A DNA stretch of 64,000 bases from Scylla paramamosain (Eukaryota > Arthropoda > Malacostraca > Decapoda > Portunidae), in the NCBI RefSeq assembly GCF_035594125.1, contig NC_087192.1, positions 12,928,501 to 12,992,500 on the forward strand. Direction: 5' to 3'. This document shows, one piece after another, positions 49,502 through 63,700 of this stretch. A program made the translations under genes and the position numbers. The notes under the pieces are model-generated. The model was not told the DNA's origin. It did no database searches and saw nothing but the letters and a program-made list of their open reading frames with translations. The stretch's first letter is position 1. Each line of letters begins with the position of its first letter.

Positions 49502-50551
49502 TTTTTTTGCTCGAAAATAATAAGACACTCATTATACACGTTTCTCGTAATGTCCTTTTCTTTCCCAATAGGGAGTGCTTTGCATCCATTTTCACCTTTT
49601 TTGTAGGTAACCAGCTCAAAAATACTGAAAATATAGTTTTTTTTGTAACGTTATTCTATTTTTTTTTTTCATATTGGTTGGTTTGCATCCGTTTTAGCGT
49701 TTTTCTACGTAAAACACCGAAAAGACACGTTTTCAGTAATTTTGTTTTGGATTCCCATATAGAGTGACTTCCATGTTATTTATCGTTTTGGTGCCTAACA
49801 AGCTGAAAAACACTCATAAGACAGTTTTCTGGCAAAGACGTTTGATTTCCCCATATAGGTGGCTTTGCATGCACTTTATGGTTTGCTACATAACAGTCGA
49901 GAGAAAAAAAGCTAAAATTAACTTTTTTGATAATGTTCTTATTTCAGAAAATTTCATGAATTTTGCTTGAATTTTGGCACCTCGGTACCTGTGAAGATGA
50001 ATAAGAAAGAAAAAAAATATCGTATTTTTTTATTTATTTATTTATTTTTTCTCAATAGAGAGTTATTTGTGTCTTTTAGCTTTTTGGTACTTAATGAATT
50101 TAAAAATACTCATAATACACGTTTCTCGTAATGTCCTTTCGTTTCCCACAAATAGGGTTCTTAGCATGTATTTAAGCGTTTTTATTGTTAACATGATCAA
50201 AAACACTCAAAATACATGTTTTTGGTAATGTTATTCTGTTTCTCCATAAAGAGTGTTTTCATGTGTTTTAGCGTTTTGGTATATAAGGAGCTCAAAAACA
50301 CTTAAAGGCAAGTTCTTGGTAAACATTGGTTTTATTCCCATGTAATGTGATTGCCCTTCTTTTTAGTGCTTTACTGCCTATCACGCTCAAAAACACTCAA
50401 TAGACACTTTTCTGAAAATGTTTTTTTTTTTTACCACATAAAGCTGGTTTCGCAAGAATCTGAAAAGCACTCAAAATACACGCATTTAGTAAGGTTTTTC
50501 TGTTTCTCAATTAAGAGTGTTATTCATGAGTTTCGGCATTTTGGTATCTAG

Positions 50552-50567
50552 GAAACTAGCTAGTTTC
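50552..50567. repeat. Self-complementary phase-jump junction, second copy
   Basis: GAAACTAGCTAGTTTC joins the GTATCTAGGAAAC box back to the GCTAGTTTCGCATG box, repeating about 200 bp of HOR. It is identical to 1324-1339 in inverted context. Confidence 0.8.
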
Positions 50568-50985
50568 GCATGTAATTTGTGATTTCCGTAAATAAGAATG
50601 TGAAAAACACTCAAAATACACACATTTTGTAAGGTAATTCTGTTTCTCAATTAAAAGTGTTATTCATGAGTTTCATCATTTTTGTATCTAAGAAACTTCT
50701 CTAGGTACAGAAATTTTTGCGTTTTTTGCCTTTTGGTTCTTGTGGAACTATAAAACACTCATTATACACGTTTCTCAGAATGTCCTTTTGTTTTGCAATA
50801 CTTTGCATCCATTTTTGCATTTTTTTATGTAACAAGCTCAAAAACATTCAAAATATAAATTTTTGGTAATGTTATTCTATCTCTTCATATTGGTTGGTTT
50901 GCATCCTTTTTAGCGTTTTTCTACGTAAAACACTGAAAAGGCACGTTTTCAGTAATATTGTTTTGGATTCCCATATTGATTGACT

Positions 50986-53900
50986 TCCATGTTATTATCG
51001 TTTTGGTGCCTAACATACTGAAAAACACTCAAAAGTAAGGTTTCTCGTAAAGTCGTTTAATTTCCTTATGTAGATGGCTTTACATTCACTTAAGAGTTTG
51101 GTACATAACATTCCGAAAAAAAAGCTAAAATTAACTTTCTTGATAATATTTTTTATCACATAATTGCCCAGAATTTTCCCAGAATTTCGGCATCTCGGTA
51201 TCTATGAAGATGAATAATAAAAAAAAAATAAAAATTGCCGTTTTTTTATATATTTATTTATTTTTTCTTTATAAAGAGTGTTATTTGTAGGTTTTAGTTT
51301 TTTGGTTCTTAAGGAACTTAAAAACACGTTTCTCGTAATGAACGTTTCTCGTAATGTCCATTCGTTTCCGAAACATAGGGTTCTTTGCATGTATTTTCGC
51401 GTTTTTATAGGTAGCATGATCAAAAACACTCAAAATACATGTTTTTTGTAATGTTATTCTAATTCTCCATAAAGGGTGTTTTGCATTCGTGTTAGCGTTT
51501 TGGTATGTAAGGAGCTAAAAAAAACTTAAAGGCATGTTCTTGGTAAAAGTTGGTTTCATTCCCATGTAATGTTATTGCCCTGCTTTTTAGTGCTTTATTG
51601 CCTAACACGCTCAAAAACATTCAAAGTCACTTTTCTGGTAATGTCATTTCTTACCAACATAAAGCTAGTTTTACATGCAATTTGGGGTTTTGGTAAATAA
51701 GAATGTGAAAAACACTCAAAATACACGCATTTCGTAAGGTTGTTATGTTTCTCATTTAAGAGTGTTATTCATGAGTTTCAGCATTTTGGTAACTAAGAAA
51801 CTTCTCCATATACACGAGTTTCTGCGTTTTTTGCCTTGTGGTTCTTGTGAAACTATAAAACTCTCATTATTCACGTTTCTCGTAATGTCCTTTTGTTTCC
51901 CAATATAGAGTGCTTTGCATCCTTTTTCGCGTTTTTTGTAGGTAACAAGATTAAAAACACTCAAAATATACCATTTTGGTAATATTCTATTTCTTCATAT
52001 TTGTTGGTTTGCATCCGTTTTAGCGTTTTTCTACCTAAAACACAGAAAAGACACGTTTTCAGTATTTTGTTTTGGATTCTCATATAGAGTGACTTCCAAA
52101 TTATTTATCGTTTTGATGCCTAACAAGCTGAAAATCACTCAAAAGATAGGTTTCTGGTAAAGTCGTTTAATTTCCTCATATAGGTGGCTTTGCATGCACT
52201 TTAGGGTTTGGTAAATAACAGTCCGTAAAAAAGATAAAATTAACTTTTTTGATAATGATCTTTTATCACATAATTGCCCTGAATTTTGCCAGAATTTTGG
52301 CATCTCGGTACCTATGAAGATGAATAAAAAAAATAAAAAAATTCCTCTTTTTCTATTTATTTATTTATTTTTTCTGAATAAAGAGTGTTACTTGTGGGTT
52401 TTAGCTTTTTGGTTCTTAAGGAACTGGAAAACACTCATAATACACGTTTCTCTAATATCCTTTCCTTTCCCAAACATAAGGTTCTTTGCATGTATTTAAG
52501 CGTTTTTTATAAATAACATGATTAAAAAACACTTAAAATACCTGTTGTTGGTTATGTTATTTTCTTTCTATATAAAGTGTGTTTTGCATTCGTTTTAGCG
52601 CATATAAGGAGCTGAAAAACACTTAAAGCCAAGTTCTTCGTAAACGTTGGTTTTATTCCATGTGATGTGATTGCCCTACTTTTTAGTGCTTTATTGCCTA
52701 ACACTCAAAAACACTCAAAAGACACTTTTCTGGTAATGTCATTTTTTTTACCACATAAAGCTTTATTCGCATGGAATTTCGTTTTTTTTTTAACTAAGAA
52801 TGTGAAATAACACTCAAAATACACGCATTTAGTAAGCTTGTTCTGTTTTTCTATTAAGAGTTTTATTCATGAGTTTCAGCATTTAGGTATCTAAGAAACT
52901 TCTACATGTATACGAGTTTTTGTGTTTTTTGCCTTGTGGATCTTGTGAAAGTATAAAACACTCATTATACACATTTCTCGTAATGTCCTTTTGTTTCCAA
53001 ATATAGAGTGCTTTGCATGCATTTTCGCGTTTTTTTGTAGGTAACAAGTTCAAAAACACTCAAAATATACGTTTTTGGGGATGTTTTTTCCATTTCTTCG
53101 TATTGGTTGGTTTGCATCCGTTTTAGCGTTTTTCTACGTAAAACACTGAGAAGGCATGTTTTCAGTAATTTTGTTTTGGATTCCCATATTGAGTTACTTC
53201 AATGGTATTTATCGTTTTGGTGCCTAACATGCTAAAAACACTCAAAACACAGGTTTCTTGTAAAGTCGTTTAATTTCCATATATAGGTGGCTTTCCATGC
53301 ACTTTAGGGTTTGGTACATAAGAGTCCGAAAAATAATCTAGAATTAACTTTTTTTATAATGTTCTTTTTTCCACATAATTTCCCTGAATTTTGCCAGAAT
53401 TTTGGCATCTTGGTACCTATGAAGATGAATAACAAAAAAAAAAATTGCTATTTTTTATTTATTTTTTTTTTCTCTATAAAGAGTGTTATTTGTGGGTTTT
53501 AGCTTTTTGGTACTTAAGGAACTTAAAAACAGTCATAATACACGTTTCTCATAATACTTTGCATCAATTTTCGCGTTTTTCTAGGTAAAAAGCTCAGAAA
53601 CACTCAAAATATACATTTTTGGTAACGTTTTTCTATTTCTTGATATTGGTTAGTTTGCATCCGTTTTAACGTTTTTCTACGTAAAACACTGAGAAGAAAC
53701 GTTTTTAGTAACTTTCTGGTAAGGTCGTTTAATTTCCTCATATTGGAGGCTTTACATGCACTTTAGGGTTTGGTACATAACAGTCCGAAAAAAAAAGCTG
53801 AAATTAACTTTTTAGATAATATTCTTTTATCACATAATTGCCCTGAATTTTTCCAGAATTTTGGCATCTCGGTACCTATGAAGATGAATAACAAAAAAAA

Positions 53901-55427
53901 AAATCCTATTTATTTTATTTTTTTATTTTTTATTTTCTAAATAAAGAGTGTTATTTGTGAGTTTTAGCTTCTTGGTACTTATGGAACTTATAAAAAACAT
54001 TCATAATACACGTTTCTCGTAATGTCCTTTTGTTTCCCAAACATAATGTTCTTTGCATGTACTTAAGCGTTTTTATAGATAACATGATCAAAAACACTCA
54101 AAATACATGTTTTTCGTAATGTTATTCTGTTTCTCCATAAAGTTTGTTTTTCATGCGTTTTAGCGGTTTGGTATATAAGGGGTTAAAAAACACTTAAAGG
54201 CAAATTCTTCGTACAAATTGGTTTTATTCTCATGTAATGTGATCGTTCTGCTTTTTAGTGCTTTGTTGCATATCACGCTCAAAAACACTCAAAAGATACT
54301 TTTCTTGTAATGTCATTTTTTTTCCCAAATGAAGCTAGTTTCGCATGTAATTTGGCATTTTTGTAACTAAGAATGTGAAAAACACTTAAAATACACAATT
54401 TGGTAAGGTAGTACTGTTTAAGGTACTAAGGTAGTTCTGTTCTGTTTAAAAGTGTTATTCATGCATTTCATCATTTTGGTAAGTAAAAATTTCTCTATAT
54501 GCACGAGTTTTTACGTTTATTGCCTTGTGGTTCTTTTAAAACTATAAAACACTCATTATACACGTTTCTCGTAATGTCCTTTTGTTTCCTAATATAGAGT
54601 GCTTTCCATCCATTTTTGCATTTTTTGTAGGTAACAAGTTCAAAAACACTCAAAAAATATTTTTTTGGTAATGTTATTCTATTTCTTCATATAGGATGGT
54701 TTGTATCCGCTTTAGCGCTTTTCTACGTAAAACACTGAAAAGACACGTTTTAGTAATTTTGTTTTGGATTCACATATTGACTGATTTTCATATTATTTAT
54801 CGTATTGGTGCCTAACATGCTGAAAAACATTAAAAAGACAGGTTTCTGGTAAAGTCGTTTAACTTCCCTATATAGGTGGCTTTGCATGCACTTTAGGTTT
54901 TGGTACATAACAATCAGAAAAAAAAAGCTATAATTAACTTTCATGATAATGTTCTTTTTTTCACATAAATTCCCTGAATTTGGGCAGAATTTTGGCAATT
55001 CGGTACCTATGAAGATGAAAAACAAAAAACAAAATTTCCATTTTTTTTATTTTTTTTTATTTATTTATTTTTTTCTAAAGAGTGTTATTTGTGGGTTTTA
55101 GCTTTTTTGGTACTGAAGGAACTTAAAAATCACTCATAATACACGTTTCTCGTAATGTTCTTTCGTTTCCCAAACATAAGGTTCTTTGCATATATTTAAG
55201 CGTTTTTAGATAACATGATCAAAAACACTCAAAATACATGTATTTGGTAATGTTATTCTGTTTCTCCATAAAATGTATTTTGCATGCGTTTTAGCGTTTT
55301 GGTATGTAAGGAGCTCAAAAACATTTAAAGGCCAGTTCTTGGTAAAATTTGGTTTTATTCCCATGTAATGTAATTGCCCTGGCTTTTAGTGCTTTATTGC
55401 GTAACACGCTCAAAAACACTGAAAAGA
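50986..55427 (-). repeat. Satellite HORs, R orientation, with one very short unit
   Basis: Anchors lie near 51190, 52299, 53405, 53863 and 54992. The 53405-53863 spacing is only about 458 bp, caused by a deletion junction near 53551 (CTCATAATACTTTGCATCAA) and another near 53712. A small direct duplication of CGTTTCTCGTAATG occurs near 51325-51360. Near 54410-54445 a TAAGGTAGT/ACTGTT element is locally repeated, unlike copies 1 and 2. The part from about 53880 opens super-repeat copy 3. No gene is visible. Confidence 0.85.
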
Positions 55428-58400
55428 CATGCAAAGCCTCCCATATGAGGAAATTAAAGACGTTAGCAGAAATCTGTCTTTTGAGTGTTTTTCAGCATGT
55501 TAGGCACCAAAACGATAAATAATAAGGAACTCACTCTATGTGGGAATCCAAAAGAAAATGACTGAAAACGTGTCTTCTCAGTGTTTTACGTAGAAAACAT
55601 TGCGGGAAAAATGTAAAATGAATGTTTTATAATTAAAAAAATCCACAAGGCAAAAAACTCAAAAACTCCTGTAAATGCTGAAAATCATGAATAACACTCT
55701 TAATTGAGAAACAGAGCAACCTTACTAAATGCGTGTCAAAAACACTAAAAGGCATTTTCTTCGTAAAAGTTGTTTTTCTTCCCATGTAATGTGATTGCCG
55801 TGCTTTTTAGTACTTTATTGCCTAACACACTCAAAAACACTCAAAGACACTTTTCTGGTAATGTCATTTTTTTCCCACATAAAGCTAGTTTTGCATGGAA
55901 TTTGGGATTTTGGTAACTAAGAATGTAAAAAAAGCACTCAAAATACACGCATTTAGTAAGGTTGTTCTGTTTCTTGATTAAGAGTGTTATTCATGATTTT
56001 CAGTATTTTGGTATCTAAGAAACTTCTCCATACAGTCGAATTTTTGCATTTTTTGCCTTGTGATTCTGGTGAACTATAAAACACTCATTATACACGTTTC
56101 TCATTATGTCCTTTTTTTTTTTTCCTTATATAGAGTGCTTTGCAAACATTTTCGAGTTTCTTTTTATGTAACAAGCTCAAAAACACACAAAATATACTTT
56201 TTTGGTAATGTTATTCTATTCCTTCATATTGGTTGGTTTGCCTCCGTTTTAGCGTTTTTCTACGTAAATCTTTTAAAAGACACGTTTCCAATAATTTTGT
56301 TTTGGATTTCCATATAGAGTGAGTTTGATATTTTTTATCGTTTTGGTGCCTAACATGCTTTTTGGTGCGTTTTGCTTCCCAATATAGAGTGCTTTCTATC
56401 CATTTTCGCGTTTTTTGTGGGTAACAATTTCAAAAACACTCAAAATATACCTTTTTGTTAATGTTATTCTATTTCTTCATTTTGATTAGTTTGCATCCGT
56501 TTTAGCGTTTTGTACGTAAAACACCGAAAAGACACGTTTTCAGTAATTTTGTTTTGGATTCCCATATAGATTGACTTCCTTGGGTTTTATGATGTTGGTT
56601 CCTAACATGCTGAAAAACACTCATAAGACAGTTTTCTGGCAAACACGTTTAATTTCCCCATATAGGTGGCTTTGCATGCAATTTAGGGGTTTGGTACATA
56701 ACAGTTCGAAAAAAAAAGCTAAATTTAACTTTTTTGATAATGTTTTTATTTCACATAATTTTCTGAAATTTGCCCGAATTTTGGCATTTCGGTACCTGTG
56801 AAGATGAATAAGAAAAAAATATTGTATTTTTTTTTCATTTATTTATTGTTTCTCAATAAAGAGTGTTATTTGTGGCTTTTAGCTTTTTGGTAATTAATGA
56901 ACTTAAAAACACTTATAATACTCGTTTCTCGTAATCTCCTTTCATTTCCCAAAAATAATGTTCTTTGCATTTATTTAAGCGTTTTTATTGGTAACATGAT
57001 CAAAAACACTCAAAATACATGTTTTTGGTAATATTATTCTGTTTCACCATAAAGAGTGTTTTGCATGCGTTTTAGTGTTTTGGTATATAAGGAGCTCAAA
57101 AACACATAAATGCAAGTTCTTGGTAAAAATTCGTTTTCCTCCAATGTAATGTGATTGCCCTCCTTTTTAGTGCTTTTTTTTTCTGTCACGCTCAAAAACA
57201 CTCAAAAGACACTTTTCTGGTAAAGTGTTTTTTTTTTCCCACAAATCTATTTTCGCATGCAATTTTGGGTTTTGATAAGAATGTGAAAAGCAATCAAAAT
57301 ACATGCATTTATTAAGGCTGTTCTGTTTCTCAATTAGGAATGTTATTCATGAGTTTTACCATTTTTGTATCTAGGAAACCTCTCCATATACACGAGATTT
57401 TGCGTTTTTTGCCTTGCGGTTCTTTTGAACTATAAAACAGTCATTATACACTTTTCTTGCAATGTCCTTTTCTTTCCCAATATAGAGTGCTTTGCATCAA
57501 TTTTCGCGTTTTTTGTAGGTAACATGCTCAAAAACACTCAAAATATACCTTTTTAGTAACGTTTTTCTATTTCTTGATTTTGGTTGCTTTGCATCCCTTT
57601 TAGAGTTTTTCTACGTAAAACACTGAGAAGACACGTTTTCAGTAGCTTTTTTTTATGAATTCCCATATAGGGTGAGTTTTGGTTTTGGTGCCTATGCTAA
57701 AAAACACTCAAAACACATATTTCTTGTAAGGTCGTTTAATTTCCTCATATAGGAGTCTTTGCATGCACTTTAAGGTTTGGTACATAACAGTCCGATAAAA
57801 AAAAAAACGGAAATTAACTTTTTTGATAATACTCTTTTATTTTATGATTGCCCTGAATTTTCCCAGACTTTTGGCATCTCGGTACCTATGAATATGAATA
57901 AAAAAAAAAAAATCCTATTTTTTTATATTTTTATTTTCTTTATTTTCTAAATATAGAGTGTTATTGGTGGGTTCTAGCTTTTTGGTACTTAAGGAACTTA
58001 AAAAAACACTCATAATACACGTTTCTTGTCATATCCTTTTGTTTCCCAAACATAATGTTCTTTGCATGTATTTAAGCGTTTTTATAGATAACAATATCAA
58101 AAACACTAAAAATACATGTTTTTGGTAATGTTGTTCTGTTTCTCCAAAACGTTTGTTTTTGTATGCGTTTTAGCGGTTTGGTATATAAGGACCTCAAAAA
58201 CACTTAAAGGCATTGGTGTTATTCCAATGTAATATAATTGCCCTGCTTTTTAGTGCTTTATTGCCTATCATGCTCAAAAACACTTAAAAGACACTTTTCT
58301 GTTAATGTCATTTTTTTCTCACATAAAGGTGGTTTTGCATGCAATTTGGGTTTTGGTAACTAAGAATGTGAAAAGCACTCAAAATACACGCATTTAGTAA

Positions 58401-60160
58401 GGTTGTTCTGTTTCTCAATTAAGAAGGTTATTCATGAGTTTCAGCATTTTGGTATCTAGGAACCTTCTCCATATACAGGAGTTTTTGTGTTTTTAGCCTT
58501 TTGGTTCTTTTGAACTATAAAAATCTCATTATACACTTTTCTTGGAAAGTCCTTTTGTTTTTTAATATAGAGTGCTTTGCATCAATTTTCCCGTTTTTTG
58601 TAGGTAACAAGCTCAAAAACAGAAAAAAATATACCTTTCTGGTAATGTTTTTCTATTTCTTGATATTGGTAGGTTTGCATCCGTTTTAGCGTTTTTCTAC
58701 GTAAAAGAAAGAAAAAACACGTTTTAAGTAATTTTGTTTTGGATTCTCATATAGAATGAGTTCCTTATTATTTATCGTTTTAGTGCCTAACATGCTGAAA
58801 AACACTCAAAAAACAGATTTCTGGTAAGATCGTTTAATTTCCTCATATAGGAGTCTTTGGATGCACTTTAGGGTTTGGTACATAACAGTCCGAAAAAAAA
58901 GCTAAAATTTACTTTTTTGATAATTTTTTTTTTTTTTTAACATATAATAGTCCTGAATTTTCCCAGAAATTTTGGCATCTCGGTACCCATGAAGATGAAT
59001 AACAAAAAAAAAAAAATCCTATTTTTTTATTTTCTTTCTTTTTCTAAAAAAAAGAGAGTTATTTGTGGGTTTTAGCTTTTTTGTACTTAAGGAACTTAAA
59101 GACACTTATAATACACATTTCTCAAAATGGCCTTTCGTTTCTTATGTTTGTTATGTTTACATAAGGTTTTTTGCATGTATTTAAGCGTTTTTATAGATAA
59201 CATGATCAAAAACACTCAAAATATATGTTTTTGGTAATTTTATTCTCTTTCTCCATAAAAGGTGTTTTGCATGCGTTTTAGCGTTTTCGTATGTAATGAG
59301 CTCAAAAACACTTAAAGGCAAGTTCTTGGTAAAAGTTGTTATTATTCCCATGTCATGTGATTCCCTTGCTTTTTAGTGCTTTATTGCCTAACACGCTCAA
59401 AAACATTCAAAAGACACTTTTCTGGTAATATCATTTTATTCCCACATAAAGATAGTTTTGCATGGAATTTGGGGTTTTGCTAACTAAGAATGTGAAAAAA
59501 AAACTCAAAACACAGGGTTTAGTAAGGTTGTTCTATTTCTTAATTAAAAGTGTTATTCATGAGTTTCAGCATTTTGGTATGTAAGAAACTTTTCTAATAC
59601 ACACATTTGGTAAGGTATTTCTGTTTGAAAATTAAAAGTGTTATTGATGAGTTTCAGCTTTTTGGTATGTAAGAACTTCTTTATGTACACGAGTTTTTGA
59701 GCTTTTTACCTTGTGGTTCTTCTCAAACTATAAAACACTCATACACGTTTCTCGTAATGTCCTCTTCTTTGCCAATATAGAGTGCTTTCCATCCATTTTT
59801 GCATTTTTTGTAGGTAACAAGCTCAAAAACACATCAAAATATATCTTTTTTGTAATGTTATTCTATTTCTTCATATTGGTTGGTTTGCATCCGTTTTAGC
59901 GTTTTTTTACGTAAATCACTGAAAAGACACGTTTTAAGTAATATTGTTCAGATTGCTGAAAAACACTCAAAAGACAGGTTTCTGGTAAAGTCGTGAAATT
60001 TCCCCATATAGGTGGATTTGCATGCACTTCAGAGTTTGTACATAACTCGGCAAAAAAGCTAAAAAAATTTTTTTATAATGATTATTTTTTACAAAATTTC
60101 CATGAATTTTGCCAGAATTTTGGCATCTCGGTACCTATGAAGATGAATAACATTTTTTTT
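53880..60160 (-). repeat. Segmental copy 3 of the multi-HOR super-repeat
   Basis: It carries the same ordered markers as copies 1 and 2: TTTAAAAGTG variant unit (about 54450), short inverted segment (55428-55736), CTTTTTGGTGCG junction (about 56355), the frame beginning MYLGNLSIYTRF (57365), and the TCTAATACACACATTTGG unit (about 59590). Like copy 1, it lacks one HOR that copy 2 has between the junction and the MYLGNL unit. Confidence 0.75.
55428..55736 (+). repeat. Inverted satellite segment inside an R array (short class)
   Basis: This 309-bp segment has breakpoints and internal deletion identical to those of 23296-23603 and 35693-36000 (TACGTAGAAAACATTGCGGG near 55590). The enclosing anchor spacing (54992 to 56783) is about 1.79 kb, matching the other short-class units. 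Confidence 0.85.
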
Positions 60161-60705
60161 TTTTCTCTCTATAAAGTTATTTGTAGGTTTTAGCTTTTTG
60201 GTACTTAAGGAACTTAAAAACACTCATAATACACGATTTTCGTAATGTCGTTTCTTTTTCCAAACATAGGGTTCTTTGCATGTATTTAGGCATTTTTATA
60301 GGTAACATGATCAAAAACACTCAAAATACATGTTTCTGGTAATGCTATTATGTTTCTCCATAATGGGTGTTTTGCAAGCGTTTTAGCGTTTTGGTATGTA
60401 AGAAGCTCAAAAATACGTAAAGGCAGGTTCTTGGTAAAAGTTGGTTTTATTCCCATATAATGTGATTGCCCTCCTTTTTAGTGCTTTAGTGCCTATCACG
60501 CTCAAAAACACTCAAAAGACACTTTTTTAGGTAATGTCATTTTTTTCCCACATAAAGCTAGTTTCGCATGGAATTTTTGGTTTTGGTAACTAAGACTCAA
60601 AATACATGCATTTCGTAAGGTTTTTCTGTATTCTTAATTAAGAGTGTTATTTCTGAGTTTCACCATTTTGTTATATAAGAAACTTCTCCATATACACCGA
60701 GTTTT
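55737..60705 (-). repeat. Satellite HORs, R orientation, up to the right inversion point
   Basis: Anchors lie near 56783, 57878, 58974 and 60121, about 1.10-1.15 kb apart. The block ends at an R-to-F switch within CACCGAGTTTTACTCATGAT at about 60705. The two half-sites there come from adjoining HOR positions, so the junction itself is short and sharp. No gene is visible. Confidence 0.87.
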
Positions 60706-63700
60706 ACTCATGATTAAGACTTTTATTGAGAAACAGAACTATCTTACCAAATGTGAGTATTTTGAGTGTTTTTCACATTCTTAGTTACGAAAATCCGAAA
60801 TTACAAGTGAAATTAGTTTTATGTGGGAAAAAAATGACATTACCAGAAAAGTGTCTTGTGAGTGTTTTAGAGCGTGATATACAACAAAGCACTAAAAAGC
60901 AGAACAATCACATTACGTGGGAATAAAAACAAATTTTACCAAAAATATGCTTTTAAGTGTTTTTAACTCCTTATATAACAAAACGCTAAAACGCATGCAA
61001 AACACCCTTTATGGAAAAACAAAATAACATTACCAAAAGCATGAATTTTAAGTGTTTTTGATCATGTTACCTATAAAAACGCTAAAATACATGCAAAGAA
61101 CCCTATGTTTGTGAAAATAAAGGATATTTCGAAAATTGTGTATTATGAGAGTTTTTAGGTTCCTTAAGTACCAAAAAGCTAAAACACACAAATAACACTC
61201 TTTATAGAGAAAAAAAATGAAATGAATGAATACAAAATTTTTTTTTTTTTTTTTGTTATTCATCTTCATAGGTACCGAGATGCCAAAATTCTGGCAAAAT
61301 TCAGGGAAATTAGGTAAAGAAAAAAAAATTATAAAAAAAAAATAATTTTAGCTTTTTTCCGGAGTTATGTACCAAACCCTAAGGTGCATGCAAAGCCACC
61401 TATATGGAAAAATTACACAATTTTACCAGAAACCTGTACCAGAATTAATTTCAACAAAATTACTGAAAACAAGTCTTTTCAGATATTTACGAAGAAAAAA
61501 GCTAAAACAAGTGCAAACCAACCAATGTGAAGAAATATAATAACATTACCAAAAAGATATATTTTGAGTGTTTTTATGCTTGTTACCTACAAAAAATGCA
61601 AAAATGGATGGAAAACACTCTATATTAGGAAACAAAAGAACATTACGAGAAACGTGTATAATTAGTGTTTTATAGTTTAACAAGAACCACAAGGCAATAA
61701 ACGCAAAAACTTGTGTATATAGAGAAGTTTCTTACATACAAAAATGTTGAAATGCATGAAAAACACTTTTAATCGAGAAACAGAACTACCATACCAAATT
61801 GTGTATTTTGAGTGTTTTTCACATTCATAGTTACGAAATTGCCAAATTACATGCGAAACTAGCTTTATGTGGGAAAAAAATGACATTACCAGAAAAATGT
61901 CTTTTGAGTGTTTTTGAGCGTGATGCAACAAAGCACTAAAAAGCAGAACAATCACATTACTTGGGAATAAAACCAACTTTTACGAAGAACTTGCCTTTAA
62001 GTGTGTTTAACTCCTTACATACCAAAACGCTAAAACGCATGTAAAAACACCCTTTATGGAGAAACAGAATAACAATACCAAAAATATGTATTTTGAGTGT
62101 TTTTGATCATGTTACCTATAAAAAACGCTTAAATACATGTAAAGAACCCCATGTTTGTATAAGAAAAGGACATTACGAAAATCATGTATTATGAGTGTTT
62201 TTAAGTTCCTTAAGTACCAAAAAGCTAAAACTCACAAATAATACTTTATAGAGAAAAAAAATTGTTATTCATCTTCATAGGTACCGAGATACCAAATTCT
62301 GGAAAAATGCAGTGAAATTTTGTAAAAAAAAAATCATTATGAAAAAAATAATCTTAGCTTTTTTCCGGAGTTATGTTCCAAACCCTGAAGTGCATACAAA
62401 GCCACCTATATGGAGAAATTATTCGAATTTACCAGAAACCTGTCTTTTGAGTGTTTTTTTCAGCAATTTCAACAATATTTCTGAAAACGTGTCTTTTCAG
62501 TGATTTATGTAGAAAAACGCTAAAACAGATGCAAACCAACCAATATGAAGAAATAGAATAACATTACCAAAAAGATATATTTTTATGTGTTTTTGAGCTT
62601 GTTACCAACAAAAAATTTCGAAAATGGATGAAACGCACTCTATATTAGGAAAGAAAAAGGCATTACAAGAAATCTGTATAATGAGTGTTTTATAGTTTCA
62701 CAAGAACCACAAGGCAAAAAACTCAAAAACTCGTGTACATAAAGAAGTTTCTTACATACCAAAATGCTGAAACTCATGAATAACACTTTTAATTGAGAAA
62801 CATAACTACCTTACCAAATGTGTGTATTAGAGAAGTTTCTTAAATACCAAAATAGTGAAGCTCATGAATAACACTTTTAATTAAAAAAACAGAACAACCT
62901 TACTAAATGCCTGTATTTTGAGCCTTTTTCACATTTTTAGTTACCAAAACCCCAAATTCCATGCGGGAAAAAAATAATATTACCAGAAAATGTCTTTCGA
63001 GTGTTTTTGAGAGTGTTAGGCAATAAACCACTAAAAAGCAGGGCAATCACATTACATGGGAATAAAACCAACTTTTACCAAGAACTTGCTTTTAGGTGTT
63101 TTTGAGCTCATTACATACCAAAACGCTAAAATGGACAAAAAGAATAACATTACCAAAAACATGTATCTAAATACATGCAAAGAACCTTATGTTTGGGAAA
63201 CGAAAGGACATTACGAGAAATATGTATTATGAGAGTTTTTAAGTTCCTTAAGTATTAAAAAGCTAAAACCCACAAATAACTCTCTTTATTTAGAAAAACT
63301 AAATAAATAAAAAATATAAAAAATTGGAGTTATTTATTTTTTTTTTGTTAATCATCTTCATAGATACTGAGATGCCAAAATTCTGGGGAAATTCCGGGCT
63401 ATTATATGATAAAAGAAAATTATCAAAAAAGTTAATTTTATTATTTTTTTCGGACTGGTATATACCAAACCCTAAAGTGCATGCAAAGCCTCCTATATGA
63501 GGAAATTAAACGCCCTTAAAAGAAATCTGTCTTTTGAGTGTTTTTCAGAATGTTAGGCACCAAAAAGATAAATAAATAAGGAACTCACTTTATATGGGAA
63601 TCCAAAACAAAATTACTGAAAACGTGTCTTCCCAGTGTTTTACGTAGAAACGCTAAAATGGATGCAAACCAACCAATATCAAGAAATAGAAAAAACATTA

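Larger units (their letters stand above)
48341..50985 (-). repeat. Satellite HORs, R orientation; second copy of the left window edge
   Basis: Anchors lie near 48860 (variant CATCTTCATACC) and 49976. 48355-49330 directly repeats 1-975, and 49300-50830 is the reverse complement of 976-3362. This R block therefore represents, without inversion, the sequence that is folded into a palindrome at 1-4374. No gene is visible. Confidence 0.82.

Noticed and set aside
57365..57556. Recurrent ~63-codon frames beginning MYLGNLSIYTRF (25228, 38715, 45076, 57365)
   Set aside because: Their recurrence is explained by segmental duplication of the satellite. Other HORs interrupt the frame freely, so there is no sign of protein-level conservation.
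20651..60705. CENP-B-box or telomere-repeat signals that would place the array at a centromere or telomere
   Set aside because: I saw no run of TTAGG-type telomere repeats and no match to the CENP-B box. TTCGTTTCCCAAA boxes only superficially resemble it. Chromosomal location cannot be inferred here.
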